This document shows positions 8,205-18,158 of a stretch of 64,000 nucleotides of DNA, piece by piece. The DNA is from G963664115 sp965216035 (GTDB taxonomy: Bacteria > Acidobacteriota > Terriglobia > 20CM-2-55-15): assembly GCA_965216035.1 (NCBI GenBank), contig CBDCFM010000016.1:124001-188000 (forward strand), in the 5' to 3' direction. The position numbers and the translations under genes are program-made. Each line of letters begins with the position of its first letter. Positions within the stretch are counted from its first letter, which is position 1. A model generated the notes under the pieces. It saw only the letters and a list, made by a program, of their open reading frames with translations. It was not told the DNA's origin and ran no database searches.

Positions 8205-9617
8205 ATGGAGCAAACGCCAAGCACTGCGAAAAACAATTCCCCAGGATGGGGAATCGTAGGGGCGATCGCTGCCACATCGGTGGTGTTGATCCTTCCCAAC
8301 CCTGAGGGTCTGCCCGAGGCAGGCCAGCGACTGGCTGCCTTACTCGCCGGAATTCTCGTCCTGTGGGCGACCGAAGCGTTGCCGATCGCCGTAACCGCGC
8401 TGCTGGCCATAGTCTTCCAGCCGATTTTCGGATTGAGCACGCTCGGCGTGGCTTTCGGCAACTTCATCAGCCCCGTCTTCTTCTTCGTCCTAGTGATGTT
8501 TCTGATTTCCCTGGCCTGGCTCAAGACAGGACTCGCGCACCGGTTTGCGCTCTGGATGATCTCGCTGGCGGGCACGGACTCGAAGCGGGTGCTCTATGTA
8601 TTCGTCGTCGGCAGCGGCCTGATATCTCTAACCATGTCGGACGTACCGAGTGCGGCTGTGTTTATGGCCATCGCGCTCGGCATTTTTGCGAAGTTGGAAT
8701 TGAGACCGGGATCGCAGTTTGCCAGATCCGTCATGCTGGGTATCCCGATCGGCGCGCTGATCGGGGGCGTCGGCACTCCGGCCGGCAGTTCGATAAATAT
8801 CCTCGGTCTGCAAATGATCGAACAAAACGGCGGCCCCCGCATACCCTTCCTGTCCTGGATGGCAATCGGAATTCCCATGGCCATCATATTGCTGCCGATC
8901 GCCGCCTGGGTCCTGGGCAGGTTCTTTCCGGCCGAGATCGCGTCAATTGGAACTCAGCAAGAAATTGAGGAAGAACGTCGCCAGCTTGGCCCCATCAGTT
9001 TGGACGAATGGAAGGTTGTCGGTATCGTGGGAACCTTGATGGTGCTCTGGATTCTAAGTACCTGGGTGCCGGCCCTCGACGTCACTCTGGTCGCAATGTG
9101 CGGTGGATGCGCGATGTTCTTACCCGGCATTCGGCTGTTCTCCTGGCAGGAGGCTCAAGATGCCGTGGGCTGGGGCATTTTGGTCATGTTAGGCGGTGTA
9201 ACGACATTGGGAGGGGCGTCATCGGGCAGCGGCCTGGCGCAGTGGCTCGTCGATTCGGCCCTCGGCGGTTTGACCGACGTCCCCACACTCTGGCTTCTCA
9301 TTCTGATCAGCGCGTTTACCGTTGTCATTCACCTGATGCTGCCGATCAATCCCGTCATCATCGTAGTGATGATTCCCCCGATCATGCTCCTCGCCGAGGC
9401 TGGGGGGGCAAATCCCGCCCTCTACGCGATCCCCGTTGCGTTCACGGCCTCGTGCGCATTCCTTCTCCCACTGGATGCGGTGCCCCTGATCACATACAGC
9501 AAGGGTTATTACAACATGACGGATATGTTCTTGCCCGGAGCCGTCATCAGCATAGCCTGGGTGATCGTGATGACAGCGGTTATGATGCTTATCGCGCCCT
9601 TCGTCGGCATCATTTAA
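8205..9617 (+). CDS. DASS/SLC13 family sodium-coupled anion transporter
   Basis: A 470-residue polytopic membrane protein of the divalent anion:sodium symporter family (SLC13/CitT type), which imports dicarboxylates or related anions across the inner membrane. About eleven hydrophobic segments are visible. Two family hallmarks are present: the GVGTPAGSSINILG loop (SNxxG-like motif, about residue 185) and the C-terminal repeat around MLPINPVIIVVMIPP and TASCAFLLPLDAVPLITYSKG. The ATG follows the ridA stop almost directly, so the two are co-transcribed. The larA-like gene downstream suggests a hydroxy acid or dicarboxylate substrate (inference). Confidence 0.88.
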   Translation: MEQTPSTAKNNSPGWGIVGAIAATSVVLILPNPEGLPEAGQRLAALLAGILVLWATEALPIAVTALLAIVFQPIFGLSTLGVAFGNFISPVFFFVLVMFLISLAWLKTGLAHRFALWMISLAGTDSKRVLYVFVVGSGLISLTMSDVPSAAVFMAIALGIFAKLELRPGSQFARSVMLGIPIGALIGGVGTPAGSSINILGLQMIEQNGGPRIPFLSWMAIGIPMAIILLPIAAWVLGRFFPAEIASIGTQQEIEEERRQLGPISLDEWKVVGIVGTLMVLWILSTWVPALDVTLVAMCGGCAMFLPGIRLFSWQEAQDAVGWGILVMLGGVTTLGGASSGSGLAQWLVDSALGGLTDVPTLWLLILISAFTVVIHLMLPINPVIIVVMIPPIMLLAEAGGANPALYAIPVAFTASCAFLLPLDAVPLITYSKGYYNMTDMFLPGAVISIAWVIVMTAVMMLIAPFVGII

Positions 9618-9713
9618 GTTCCGGGCACAAACGACCGAATCCCCGAACTCCAGAGTCCAAAATGAAAATAAGGGGAGGGTTGGTCGTCTATTCCCACCCT
9701 TGGAAACTGACGC

Positions 9714-10982
9714 TTGATACTCAATCTGGACTACGGCACAACAGGCTTAGAGGTCGAACTTCCTGACGAGGGCACCACCGTTATTGAACCCCACGACCGG
9801 CCCGGGGCCCCCAACCCGACCGAATTGTTGATCGACGCCATTCGAACACCTATAGCTGGCATCGCTCTCTCGGAGCTCGTACAACCCGGACAGCGGGTCG
9901 GTATTTCCGTCTGCGACATCACGCGGGCCCAGCCGCGGCGATTGATGCTGGAAGCACTGTTTTCCGAAATGCCCGGAATCAGGCCCGAAGACATCACGCT
10001 GTTCATCGCAACGGGAACGCATCGGGCCAACACTCAGGAAGAACTCGTCGAAATGCTCGGGACGGAAATCGCGGCAAACTATCGCATCGTATGCCACGAT
10101 GCCGGCGACGATGCGTCCTTGATCGGGGCCGGAGAAACGCAGACCGGCGTGCCGGTCTTCTTGAACCGGCAATGGCTGGAAGCTGATTTCAAGATCACCA
10201 CGGGCTTCGTCGAACCGCACTTCTTCGCAGGTTTCAGCGGTGGGCCCAAGATGGTGGCGCCGGGTCTGGCGGGCCTGGAAACCGTACTCCACCTTCATGA
10301 TGCCCCACGCATCGGGCATCAGAATGCGACATGGGGCATCACCGAGGGGAACCCGATACACGATGACGTTCGGGAGATTTCCGAGATGACCGGGGTCGAT
10401 TTTGCAGTGGACGTTACACTCAACCGGCAGAAGGAAATTACGGCGGCATTTGCCGGAACTCTACTCCAGGAACATGCCGCGGCGTGCCGCTCGGCACGGA
10501 CCGATGCCATGCAAGCGGTCAATGCCCCCTTTGATGTCGTGGTGACGACGAACTCGGGATACCCCCTCGATCAAAACCTGTACCAATCGGTCAAAGGCAT
10601 GTCGGCGGCTGCGAAGATCGTAAAACCCGGAGGTACGATCATCTGCGCCGCTGAATGTCGCGACGGTATCCCCAACCACGGCGCCTACGGCGAGATCCTG
10701 GCCTCCTGTAAGTCCCCCCGGGAAATGCTCAACAAGGTCACGGCTCCCGACTATCGACGACCGGATCAGTGGCAGGTCCAGGTCCAGGCGCAGATCCAGC
10801 TCAAGGCAAAAGTCCTCTTGAAATCCGATGGCCTCTCGGATCGAACGGTCCGGGCCGCGCATTTCGAACCCATCATCGACGTCGCCAAAGCGACACGAAA
10901 TGCCTTGAGAGACGCCGGGGCCGGGTCCACTCTGTGCGCCCTTCCTCAGGGCCCACAAACCATTCCGTACTTGAAGCAATGA
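9714..10982 (+). CDS. larA: LarA-type (DUF2088) nickel-pincer racemase/epimerase
   Basis: A 422-residue LarA homologue. LarA enzymes use a nickel-pincer nucleotide to racemise lactate or epimerise other 2-hydroxy acids. The residues known to matter in lactate racemase are conserved by context: GTHR (His near 103), EPHFFAGFSGGPKMVAPG (His near 169 and the cofactor-tethering Lys near 179) and the His pair in VLHLHD (about 193-195). A TTG is used as start because a stop lies directly upstream in frame. No larB, larC or larE cofactor genes are in the window. Substrates in this broad family vary, so lactate is only the default guess. Confidence 0.8.
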   Translation: MILNLDYGTTGLEVELPDEGTTVIEPHDRPGAPNPTELLIDAIRTPIAGIALSELVQPGQRVGISVCDITRAQPRRLMLEALFSEMPGIRPEDITLFIATGTHRANTQEELVEMLGTEIAANYRIVCHDAGDDASLIGAGETQTGVPVFLNRQWLEADFKITTGFVEPHFFAGFSGGPKMVAPGLAGLETVLHLHDAPRIGHQNATWGITEGNPIHDDVREISEMTGVDFAVDVTLNRQKEITAAFAGTLLQEHAAACRSARTDAMQAVNAPFDVVVTTNSGYPLDQNLYQSVKGMSAAAKIVKPGGTIICAAECRDGIPNHGAYGEILASCKSPREMLNKVTAPDYRRPDQWQVQVQAQIQLKAKVLLKSDGLSDRTVRAAHFEPIIDVAKATRNALRDAGAGSTLCALPQGPQTIPYLKQ

Positions 10983-11167
10983 CCCTTCCTGTCTGAATCC
11001 TGAAAAGTATTTCCGTCGGGCTCGGGCGTCAATCCCGTCTGAGAGAAACGCTGCAGCGCTATCGGAAAGTCTCATCCCCTCGCAACGCAGCGCCGGGACA
11101 CGAGCCAGTTCCGTTGCTATTTACGGCTGTTACAATAGCAGTCACTATCCCGGAGCTCACCCGCGTC

Positions 11168-11173
11168 AGGAGG
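11168..11173 (+). promoter_or_regulatory. Ribosome binding site that fixes a TTG start
   Basis: A perfect AGGAGG lies six bases before the TTG at 11180. The frame could be opened at another TTG at 11114, but that one has no such site. A TACAAT box at 11131-11136 could be the -10 element of this gene. Confidence 0.7.
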
Positions 11174-11179
11174 CGAATT

Positions 11180-12130
11180 TTGAGCGACCATGACCCGACC
11201 CGGCCCTTCATCGAATTCGCAGAGAACGGGCCCATCCGAATCCACTATCTCGACCGCTTCCTGAATTCGAGGGGCGAAACGATCGCTTCCCGCAAAGTCC
11301 TCTCCCTGTGCCGATGCGGTGACTCCAAGACCAAGCCCTACTGTGACGGAACTCATGTCACAGCAGGATTTCGCGACGACAAATTCGTCGATCGCGTTCC
11401 TGACAAGCTGGAGATCTACGAAGGAAAGGGAATACGCATCCGCGACAACCGCGGCGTTTGTTCCCACGCGGCACACTGCACAAACGACTTACCCAAAGTC
11501 TGGCGCACAGGTATCGAACCCTGGATTGACCCCGACGGCGCCTCGCCCGAGCAAGCCATCGAGGTCATTCGCAAATGCCCCTCCGGCGCACTCGGATACG
11601 AGCAGGATGGCGAAGTCCAGATCGAGTACTCGGACGTTCCAGAGGTGCAGATTGCTCGCAACGGTCCATACCACGTTCGGGGCGGAGTCCTGTTAAGGGG
11701 TGAGTCTTTCGGGGAAGGCGCAACCGAGGAGCATTTTGCTCTGTGCCGCTGTGGCGCATCCGGCAACAAGCCCTTCTGCGACGGCAGCCACTGGTACAGT
11801 GGATTCAAAGACGATGAAGGCCTTACGATCTCCCAAGCGAACCGATCGGGCGCCGAACAGGAACAGGCATGGGTTGGCGTCGGTCGGGCGAGGGATTTCG
11901 CAATCGATCGAATTCATGCGGTATCGGTCGGGGAAAAGTCCGTGGCGCTGGTCAAGACGAACGACACATGGCACGCCCTGGAGGGACGGTGCCCCCACCA
12001 GGGGGGTCCCCTCGACGAAGGGCTTCTGTGCGACGGGGCTGTTCGATGTCCGTGGCACGGATACGATTTTTCGCTCAAGACCGGTGTAGGTATTGGCAAC
12101 GAGGATGCAGTCGACGTACTGAAGGTCTGA
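11180..12130 (+). pseudogene. CDGSH / ferredoxin-like / CDGSH / Rieske protein, truncated by an insertion sequence
   Basis: A 316-residue multi-iron-sulfur protein. A first CDGSH motif (CRCGDSKTKPYCDGTH, ligands about residues 44, 46, 55, 59) is followed by a Fer4_19-like single-cluster domain (about 80-150, with VCSHAAHC and RKCPSGALGY). A second CDGSH motif (CRCGASGNKPFCDGSH, about 189-204) and a Rieske domain (CPHQGGPL about 271, CPWHGYDF about 290) complete it. It stops inside the last Rieske strands exactly where the IS481-type element begins. The missing strand (VRETNGIIEVE) is found beyond the element and continues into a thiamine-diphosphate enzyme, so this is probably the N-terminal half of a single split gene. 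An electron-transfer role is inferred from the clusters. Confidence 0.8.
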
Positions 12131-13440
12131 ACGGCCGGGAACATCATTGACAGAATAGTCCAGGCACATCCTTTACAGTTTGTACCTCTTTCTCATTCTA
12201 TTCCCCAAAGCATCTTGAATGGTAAAGGTCCGTTCGTCCATTTGTCCGAGACGAACGGTGCCGAAGTAGACATCCCAGACGCCGTCGTCGACTTCCTCGA
12301 GTCCGACGTACTCACCTTCAAGGGTGTGGGTGATTGGAACACGATGGGCCGACCACCGGAATCCCCCGTTCCGACTGACCAGCCGCGTTTCGAAATGAGA
12401 CGGATACTCGATGGGAGGCAGGCCCAACGGAAACTCCCGTGAAGAGGTTTGATAGCGGGAGTCGGGCGTTTCCTGGTCCAGCGCCTCATGGGGACGCACA
12501 GTGTTGAATTCCTCAACAAAACGATTGAACCGGAATTGCTGAGCCCGCATCGTGGCCGCTGGCGGCCGAGTGGTCTCTTGTTTCAAGGTTTTGTGCATGC
12601 GTTCGTGTCGGCCGTTTTGATCTGGCCGGCCGGGCTGAATCAATTCGGGGAAGATTCCGAGGCGGATCCACCAGACCGATAGCCGGCTCAGTCGCCCGAT
12701 GGCCGTGGTGGCGAACGGCGGCCCGTTATCGGCCCGGATGATTGCAGGGAGACCGAAGTTCCGGAAGACACTCTTGAATACGGACTTCGCGCGAACATGA
12801 TTAGTCGAGTAGAGGCCCTTACATGCGAGCAGATACCGGGTGCAACCGTCGGTGATCGTCAACGGATAGCAATAGATGCCATCCCCAGTTTTAAACTCGC
12901 CTTTATAGTCCGCACACCAGACATCATTGGACCGATCCATTGAAGTCACGGGCTTGCCCGGATGACCCGGATAGGTGCGTCTCCGCTTCTTCTCCACAAG
13001 CCCATGACGTTTCAGCAGTTCCGAGATCGTCGATCGGGCGGGCCAGTCGACCTCGGGATGCCGGGTATTCAAGATCTTAAGAAGCTTCTTGGCCCCCCAG
13101 TGAGGATGTTTGCGGCGCAGATCGATCACCCGCCGCACCACATCGTCTGACGTCCGATGCGGGCAGCCGACAGGACGACGGGAACGCTCCTCCAATCCGG
13201 ATTGGCCATTCTCCAAGAATCTGTCAATCCACTTATATCCGGTGGGCCGGCTCACCCCGTAGCGCGCACACAGTTCGACGATCGAGAAAGATCGAGTAAG
13301 ATAATCGGCAATAAATAATCGTTTTTGATCCATGGTCGTTGATTGATCCCAGGGCATATGAAGTCCTCCACGGAGGACTTCATCGTGATCGATCTGTAAA
13401 CCATGTACCCGGACAGATATGTAAACGATGTACCCGGACC
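12131..13440 (-). mobile_element. IS481-family insertion sequence
   Basis: The element holds one transposase gene. Its ends are imperfect inverted repeats of about 45 bases, each with two copies of a CCGGG(T/A)ACATC..TT.ACA-type unit: the left end starts near 12133 and the right end finishes near 13439. It sits between the Rieske part and the thiamine-diphosphate part of what looks like one host gene. The target-site duplication is not clear, so the ends may be off by a few bases. Confidence 0.8.
12173..13357 (-). CDS. IS481-family DDE transposase
   Basis: A 394-residue transposase with an N-terminal helix-turn-helix (SIVELCARYGVSRPTGYKWIDRF), a winged-helix part, and an rve/integrase catalytic core. 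The acidic triad is visible in VWCADYKGEF, IIRADNGPPF and the glutamate of GRHERMHKTL. The ATG at 13357 is chosen over an upstream in-frame start because GGAGGA lies six bases before it. The gene is complete, so the element may still be active. Confidence 0.9.
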   Translation of the reverse strand: MPWDQSTTMDQKRLFIADYLTRSFSIVELCARYGVSRPTGYKWIDRFLENGQSGLEERSRRPVGCPHRTSDDVVRRVIDLRRKHPHWGAKKLLKILNTRHPEVDWPARSTISELLKRHGLVEKKRRRTYPGHPGKPVTSMDRSNDVWCADYKGEFKTGDGIYCYPLTITDGCTRYLLACKGLYSTNHVRAKSVFKSVFRNFGLPAIIRADNGPPFATTAIGRLSRLSVWWIRLGIFPELIQPGRPDQNGRHERMHKTLKQETTRPPAATMRAQQFRFNRFVEEFNTVRPHEALDQETPDSRYQTSSREFPLGLPPIEYPSHFETRLVSRNGGFRWSAHRVPITHTLEGEYVGLEEVDDGVWDVYFGTVRLGQMDERTFTIQDALGNRMRKRYKL

Positions 13441-14137
13441 GTACCGTCCGCGAGACAAACGGGATCATCGAGGTCGAAGCACCCAAACCGACACACTCGC
13501 CATGGACCGTCAGCCATGTGATTGCTGAAACCCTGGTCGAGTGGGGCGTGGATACCGTCTTTGGAATGGTGGGCCATTCGAACCTGGGACTTGCCGAAGC
13601 GATTCGGATTCAGGAGGGCCGGGGTAAGATTCGTACATAGGCGTGCGGCACGAAGGCGCGGCCTCGTTTGCATGCTCAGGCTACGCCAAGGTCTCCGGAA
13701 AGCCTGCCGCGTGCCTTTCGATTGCCGGGCCGGGAGCGACGAATCTGCTGACGGGTTTGTGGGACGCCAAGGTGGACCGCGCGCCGGTTATCGCGCTGAC
13801 AGGGCAGATCAACACTCAGGTCATGGGACCTGGTGCCTTCCAGGAAATCGATCTGGCTTCTACCTTCTCAGCGGTCAGCCGCTTCAGTCAAACCATCCTT
13901 CCGGAAAGCAACCATGCCGAACTTGCGGCTCTTGCACTCAAAACAGCCGTCGTCGAGCGCGACGTCGCCCACCTCATATTCCCAGATGAAGTACAGACAT
14001 TGGACGCCGGGACCCAGGGTCCCGCTCCAAGAGAAGGCCGCATCAGCGCCGTGGAAATTTCCCCACCGCCCGAGGCCGTCGATTTTGCGTTGTATCGGAT
14101 CTGGCGCGCCAAGCGTCCGGTGATCATTGTCGGTTAC
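13441..14137 (+). pseudogene. Thiamine-diphosphate enzyme, N-terminal half (fragment)
   Basis: The first part encodes the end of a Rieske-like strand (VRETNGIIEVEAP) followed by the N-terminal pyrimidine-binding domain of an acetolactate-synthase/pyruvate-oxidase-type enzyme (VIAETLVEWGVDTVFGMVGHSNLGLAEAI). One base is missing near 13634; inserting one restores RYIGVRHEGAASFACSGYAKVSG, which includes the catalytic glutamate. The rest (IAGPGATNLLTGLWDAKVDRAPVIALTG) runs on until VIIVGY, where the IS21-type element interrupts it. The continuation is at 17121. It is non-functional as it stands. Confidence 0.82.
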
Positions 14138-14588
14138 TGGGTATTCCGCTGATCGTGAACACCAGTTCCGGAATCATGAACACCGATTCCGGCCATCGTG
14201 AACACTCGCCGGAGCGAAGCGACGGGTTAGCGTCTCAGTTTATTCCTTCAGAGTCCAGGTTTTCCCTGTTTTAGTCCTTTCCAAAATTATTGTGATAAAT
14301 CGCCGCCGGCCTGTGTGTAACTGTGCGAAAGCCGGGAGCGTTTTTCGCGGAGGCTTTTGCAAGCAGCGGTGGAAATGATCAAGAGAAAGTCGGCCGAAGG
14401 CCACCATTCCCATTTGCACGGCTGCGGCAGTTTCCACAGGCCCCGTGCCCTGCGTGAGGCGCGCGTTCCGCGCCCGGACCCGGATTCCCGCACTTCCTTC
14501 GCGCGAGGATTGCGCAGGAGCGACGATTGGGTCCGGGGCCGGCCTGGGTACCCCCTGGCGGCGGCGTGTGGATGCATCGGTGCGCCGA

Positions 14589-15347
14589 TCATCGGGACTC
14601 CTTCAACGTCTTGGGTTGGGTCTTGGTTTGCCGCATCGATGCCCCTTTCAGTTCGATACGGTGCGCATTGTGGAGGAGGCGATCGCAGATGGCGTCGGCC
14701 TGGTTCGGGTCGCCAATGACGCCGTGCCAGTCGGGGACCGGGAGCTGGCTGGCGATCAAGATGGCGGAACGTTCGCTCCGTTCCTCGACGACTTCGATCA
14801 GGTCCCGGCGTTCAGTGTCGCGCAGCGGGGCCAGGAGCCAGTCGTCGATGGCGAGCAGATCGGTTTTGGCCAGACGGGCCAGGACTCGGGTGTAGGAGCC
14901 GTCGCCACGGCCGACCGCCAGTTGGTGCAAGAGCCGAGGCATGCGGACGTAGGTGGCGTTAAAACCCCGCCGGCAGGCGCGTTCGACGAAAGCCGAAGCC
15001 AGAAAACTCTTTCCGATGCCGGTCGGACCGGTGATGAGAAGATTGTGCCGGTCTTGGATCCACCCGCAGGAGCCCAGGGCGAGGACTTGGGAACGGTCCA
15101 GACGGCGACGATGTTTGAAGTCGACGTTTTCCAGCGATGCCGTCGCGTCGCGCAGCTTCGCCGCGCGCAGGCGTCGGGTGAGCTTGCGGTGCTCCCGGGC
15201 CGTCCACTCCTCATCCACCAGTAGGCCCAGACGTTCCTCGAAGCCGAGATCCGTGTACTGATTCGAGCGGCGTTGCTGCTCCAGGGCCTCGACCATGGCC
15301 GATAGCTTCATCTGGTTCATCTTCTCCAGGGTTTGTTCCATTAGCAT
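14589..15347 (-). CDS. istB: IstB, IS21-family helper ATPase
   Basis: A 252-residue AAA+ ATPase of the DnaC/IstB type that assists the IstA transposase in target selection. Walker A is GPTGIGKS (about residue 106) and Walker B is LLAIDDW (about 168). The length is normal for the family and the gene is intact. It follows istA on the same strand, as usual for IS21. Confidence 0.92.
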   Translation of the reverse strand: MLMEQTLEKMNQMKLSAMVEALEQQRRSNQYTDLGFEERLGLLVDEEWTAREHRKLTRRLRAAKLRDATASLENVDFKHRRRLDRSQVLALGSCGWIQDRHNLLITGPTGIGKSFLASAFVERACRRGFNATYVRMPRLLHQLAVGRGDGSYTRVLARLAKTDLLAIDDWLLAPLRDTERRDLIEVVEERSERSAILIASQLPVPDWHGVIGDPNQADAICDRLLHNAHRIELKGASMRQTKTQPKTLKESR

Positions 15348-16932
15348 GAGTGCGTCTCCTCGGGGTCCGCATAGTAGGCGGCGCCGCGAATGTTGTCGTG
15401 ATGGGGCGTCGGTGGGGTTTCGGTGTCCCCGAAAGGCAACCGGTCCTGGGCCGACGACAGGATGTTCTTGACGGTGCGGTAGCTATAGGACTGCAAGTGC
15501 AGCGCCCGCGCACTGGCGGCTTCGAGCCGCTCGGCGCCGGAGCGGCGACCTAGACTCATGCAATGCAGCGCCCGCCAGGCAGCCGCTCGGGCCGGAGCGG
15601 CGGTCCCAGGCACCCCTGTTCCGGATGCGGCCACCGTTTCATGATCTCCTCGACCAGGCGGCCGGTCTTGGGGCCAGTTTTCTCCGCCCAACTAATCAGC
15701 CGGGACGGTGTCCATTCCGCATGGGCCCGATGGGCACTGGGCATATGTTCGGACAGAGTCGACGGCTTGTGATCGTAGCGACGGCGATGGGACGTCACGC
15801 GCCGGCCTTTGTAGTAGACCTCGACAATGGACGCCGTGTAACGCGCTTCCACCCTCTCATGGATCAACTGGCAGGGCACGCTGTAAGGATGGCGGTCCAC
15901 GGTAATGTGGTAATCGATGCTGACACGACAGTCCTTCCACTCGGCCTGTTCATACCGGTTGGTCGGGAGGGGCTGTAATGCCGGTCGATCCAGCCGCTCG
16001 TAGAGTTCCAGGCGGGATACTCGAAGCTTCTGCATCGGCCGCTGGTTCAGTTCCACCAGCAACTCTCGAATGGCTCCGTTCAAGTCGGCCAGACTGAAGA
16101 ACGTGCGATTCCGGATCCTGGCCAGGATCCACCGCTGTGCGACCAGGACGGTCGATTCAACTTTCGCTTTGTCCCGAGCTTTCCGCGGCCGGGCCGGTAT
16201 GACAACGGCGCCGTAGTGTTCGGCCTCATCCTGGTAGGTACGGTTGACGCCTGCTTCATAGCGGCAGGGCTGGGTAATGGCACTCTTGAGTTGGTCGGGA
16301 ACCCAGATCCGGCTCGATCCGCCGAAGAACTCCACCATGCGGATATGCACGCCGACCCAATCGGGGAGTTTCTGGCTCGGTGTCGCTTCCGCGTAGGTGT
16401 AACCGCTGGCGCCCAGAACAGCGACGAACAACTCGACTGGAATAGCTTTGCCCGTCCGTGGATCCGTCAGCTGTGGCCGTTTGCCGGAAAAGTCGATGAA
16501 GGTCTTCTCTCCGGCGCGGTGCACCTGTCGCATCGAGGGCTTCAATTTCTGGGCCCAACGCCGGTAGATCTCACAGAACTGGCTGTAGGCATATCCCTTT
16601 GGATTCGCTTCTCGGTACTCTTCCCACAGCAGGTGCAGGGTGACTCCAACACGCTTCAACTCCTGGTGGATCCGTTCTACATCCGGAGCCACCCGTTCCC
16701 GGGAGCCCGGTCCCGCGCGGGGAAACAGCCGCGCTTCAAGCGCTGCCTCGTCCAGGTCTTCGGGCAGCGGCCATTCCAGTCCGGCCTGCTTGGCCCGTCC
16801 CAAGTAGTCCGCAACGGTGCCCAAGCCCACGCGACATGCGCTGGCGATCGCCCGGTGGCTGAGCTGTTGGTCGTGTTTGAGTCGTAGAATCTCGCGTATC
16901 TGTCTCATCGGTAGTCGTTTCGTTGCCATCAA
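15341..16932 (-). pseudogene. istA: IstA, IS21-family transposase, frame broken near its C terminus
   Basis: The first 458 codons give a typical IstA: N-terminal helix-turn-helix (QIREILRLKHDQQLSHRAIASACRVGLGTV), an rve core (FIDFSGKRPQL, aspartate near ELFVAVLG, and the PRKARDKAKVE glutamate), and a C-terminal barrel (DRHPYSVP). After KRWPHPEQG the frame runs out at a TGA. The expected ending (GRRSGAERLEAASARAL, then YSYRTVKNIL) is present in another frame down to 15341. The break coincides with a short imperfect duplication of about 40 bases (15541-15600 resembles 15495-15550), so a slip or small duplication probably inactivated it. Confidence 0.8.
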
Positions 16933-17120
16933 GGCCCTCCTGTGCTTCAGGAGAACCTAAAAGCTCCAAACTTCGCTACCGACGAGTGATCACGATGGCC
17001 GGAATCGGTGTTCAGGATCACCGGAATCACTGTTCAGGATCCCGGAATCCGCGTTCACGATCCCGGAATCGGTGTTCACGATGGATCGGAATCAGTGTTC
17101 AGGATGGTCCGGAATACGCA

Positions 17121-18097
17121 GGTTACGGCGCCCGCAGTGGCATCGCCGATGTCATCGCCCTCGCCGATACCCTCAATTGCCCCGTTCTGACGACGTTCAA
17201 GGCCAAGGGACTGATCAGCGACGCGCATCCGCTTGGAGCCGGAGTCCTGGGCCGCAGCGGAACACCAGTCGCCAGTGGGTTCATGAACCAAGCCGACCTG
17301 CTGATCACTTTCGGCGCATCGTTCTCCGCGCACACCGGCATTGCGACGAACAAGCCAATTATCCAGGTCGATTTCGACAGAATGCTCTGGGCAAGTTCCA
17401 TGGTGTGGACCAGCCGATATGGGGGGACATCGGGACAACGGCCAAAATCCTTCTGGAACGACTTGGGGAATCAACGCGCCAACCCGACCAGCGCGACGAA
17501 CTCGCCCAACGCTGGCAGAGCTGGCGGGAAGAGAAACAGGCGCGTGCGAAACAGAACAACGGCACGGGTGTGAATTCCGCCCTGATCTTTCACGAACTGA
17601 GCGAAGCCGTGCCCGACGACGCCATCATGAGCGTCGACGTCGGAAACAACACGTACTCGTTCGGCCGCTACTTCGAATGCAAACAGCAGTCGGTCCTGAT
17701 GTCGGGCTACCTGGGTTCCATCGGATTTGGATTTCCGGCAGCAATGGGGGCCTGGGCCGCCGCTACGGACCGCAAAGTAGTGTCGGTGAGCGGTGATGGC
17801 GGCTTCGGGCAATACATGGGTGAATTCATGACCGCCGTGAAGCGCGGCATGAACATTACCCACGTTCTACTGAACAATTCTGAGCTGGGAAAAATCTCCA
17901 AAGAACAACGCGACGGCGAATGGAAGGTGTGGCAAACCCAGCTGCACAACGTGAACTTCGCCGACTATGCCCGTCTGTGTGGGGGCACAGGGTATCGTGT
18001 GGAAAAAGCCGCGGACCTCGGTCAAGCCCTTAAAGACGCGTTGACTCAAGATACTCCGTCGTTGGTTGAGATCATCGCGGACCCGCTTCTGACGTAG
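17121..18097 (+). pseudogene. Thiamine-diphosphate enzyme, C-terminal half (fragment)
   Basis: This continues the enzyme from the fragment left of the IS21-type element: GYGARSGIADVIALADTLNCPVLTTFKAKG is the central domain. After VDFDRM a single base is missing near 17383; restoring it gives ALGKFHGVDQPIWGDIG. The pyrophosphate-binding domain follows with the GDGGFGQ...LLNN thiamine-diphosphate motif (about 17793-17880). The C terminus (TPSLVEIIADPLLT) is intact. The reaction is unknown; relatives include acetolactate synthase, pyruvate oxidase and sulfoacetaldehyde acetyltransferase. Confidence 0.82.
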
Positions 18098-18158
18098 TGC
18101 CGACGTTCACAGACGTTCGCAATATAAGACTTCGTCCGGTTGAAGAATATCCGATTGG

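Larger units (their letters stand above)
14138..17120 (-). mobile_element. IS21-family insertion sequence
   Basis: A 2,983-base element bounded by TG...CA ends and a perfect six-base direct repeat of the target (GGTTAC at 14132-14137 and 17121-17126), which also restores the interrupted host reading frame. The termini are inverted repeats (TGGGTATTCCG versus TGCGTATTCCG on the opposite strand). Several copies of a TGAACACnnnTTCCGG-type unit lie inside both ends, as in the multiple transposase-binding sites of IS21. The istA and istB genes are on the minus strand. The 450 bases between istB and the left end (14138-14588) contain no gene I can support. Confidence 0.88.

Noticed and set aside
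11114..11179. A 22-residue N-terminal extension of the CDGSH/Rieske protein
   Set aside because: The TTG at 11180 has a perfect AGGAGG, while the upstream TTG has none and the extra residues overlap a likely -10 box.
14138..14588. A possible extra gene between istB and the left end of the IS21-type element
   Set aside because: The open frames are short, arginine-rich and without family features; this is likely non-coding IS DNA.
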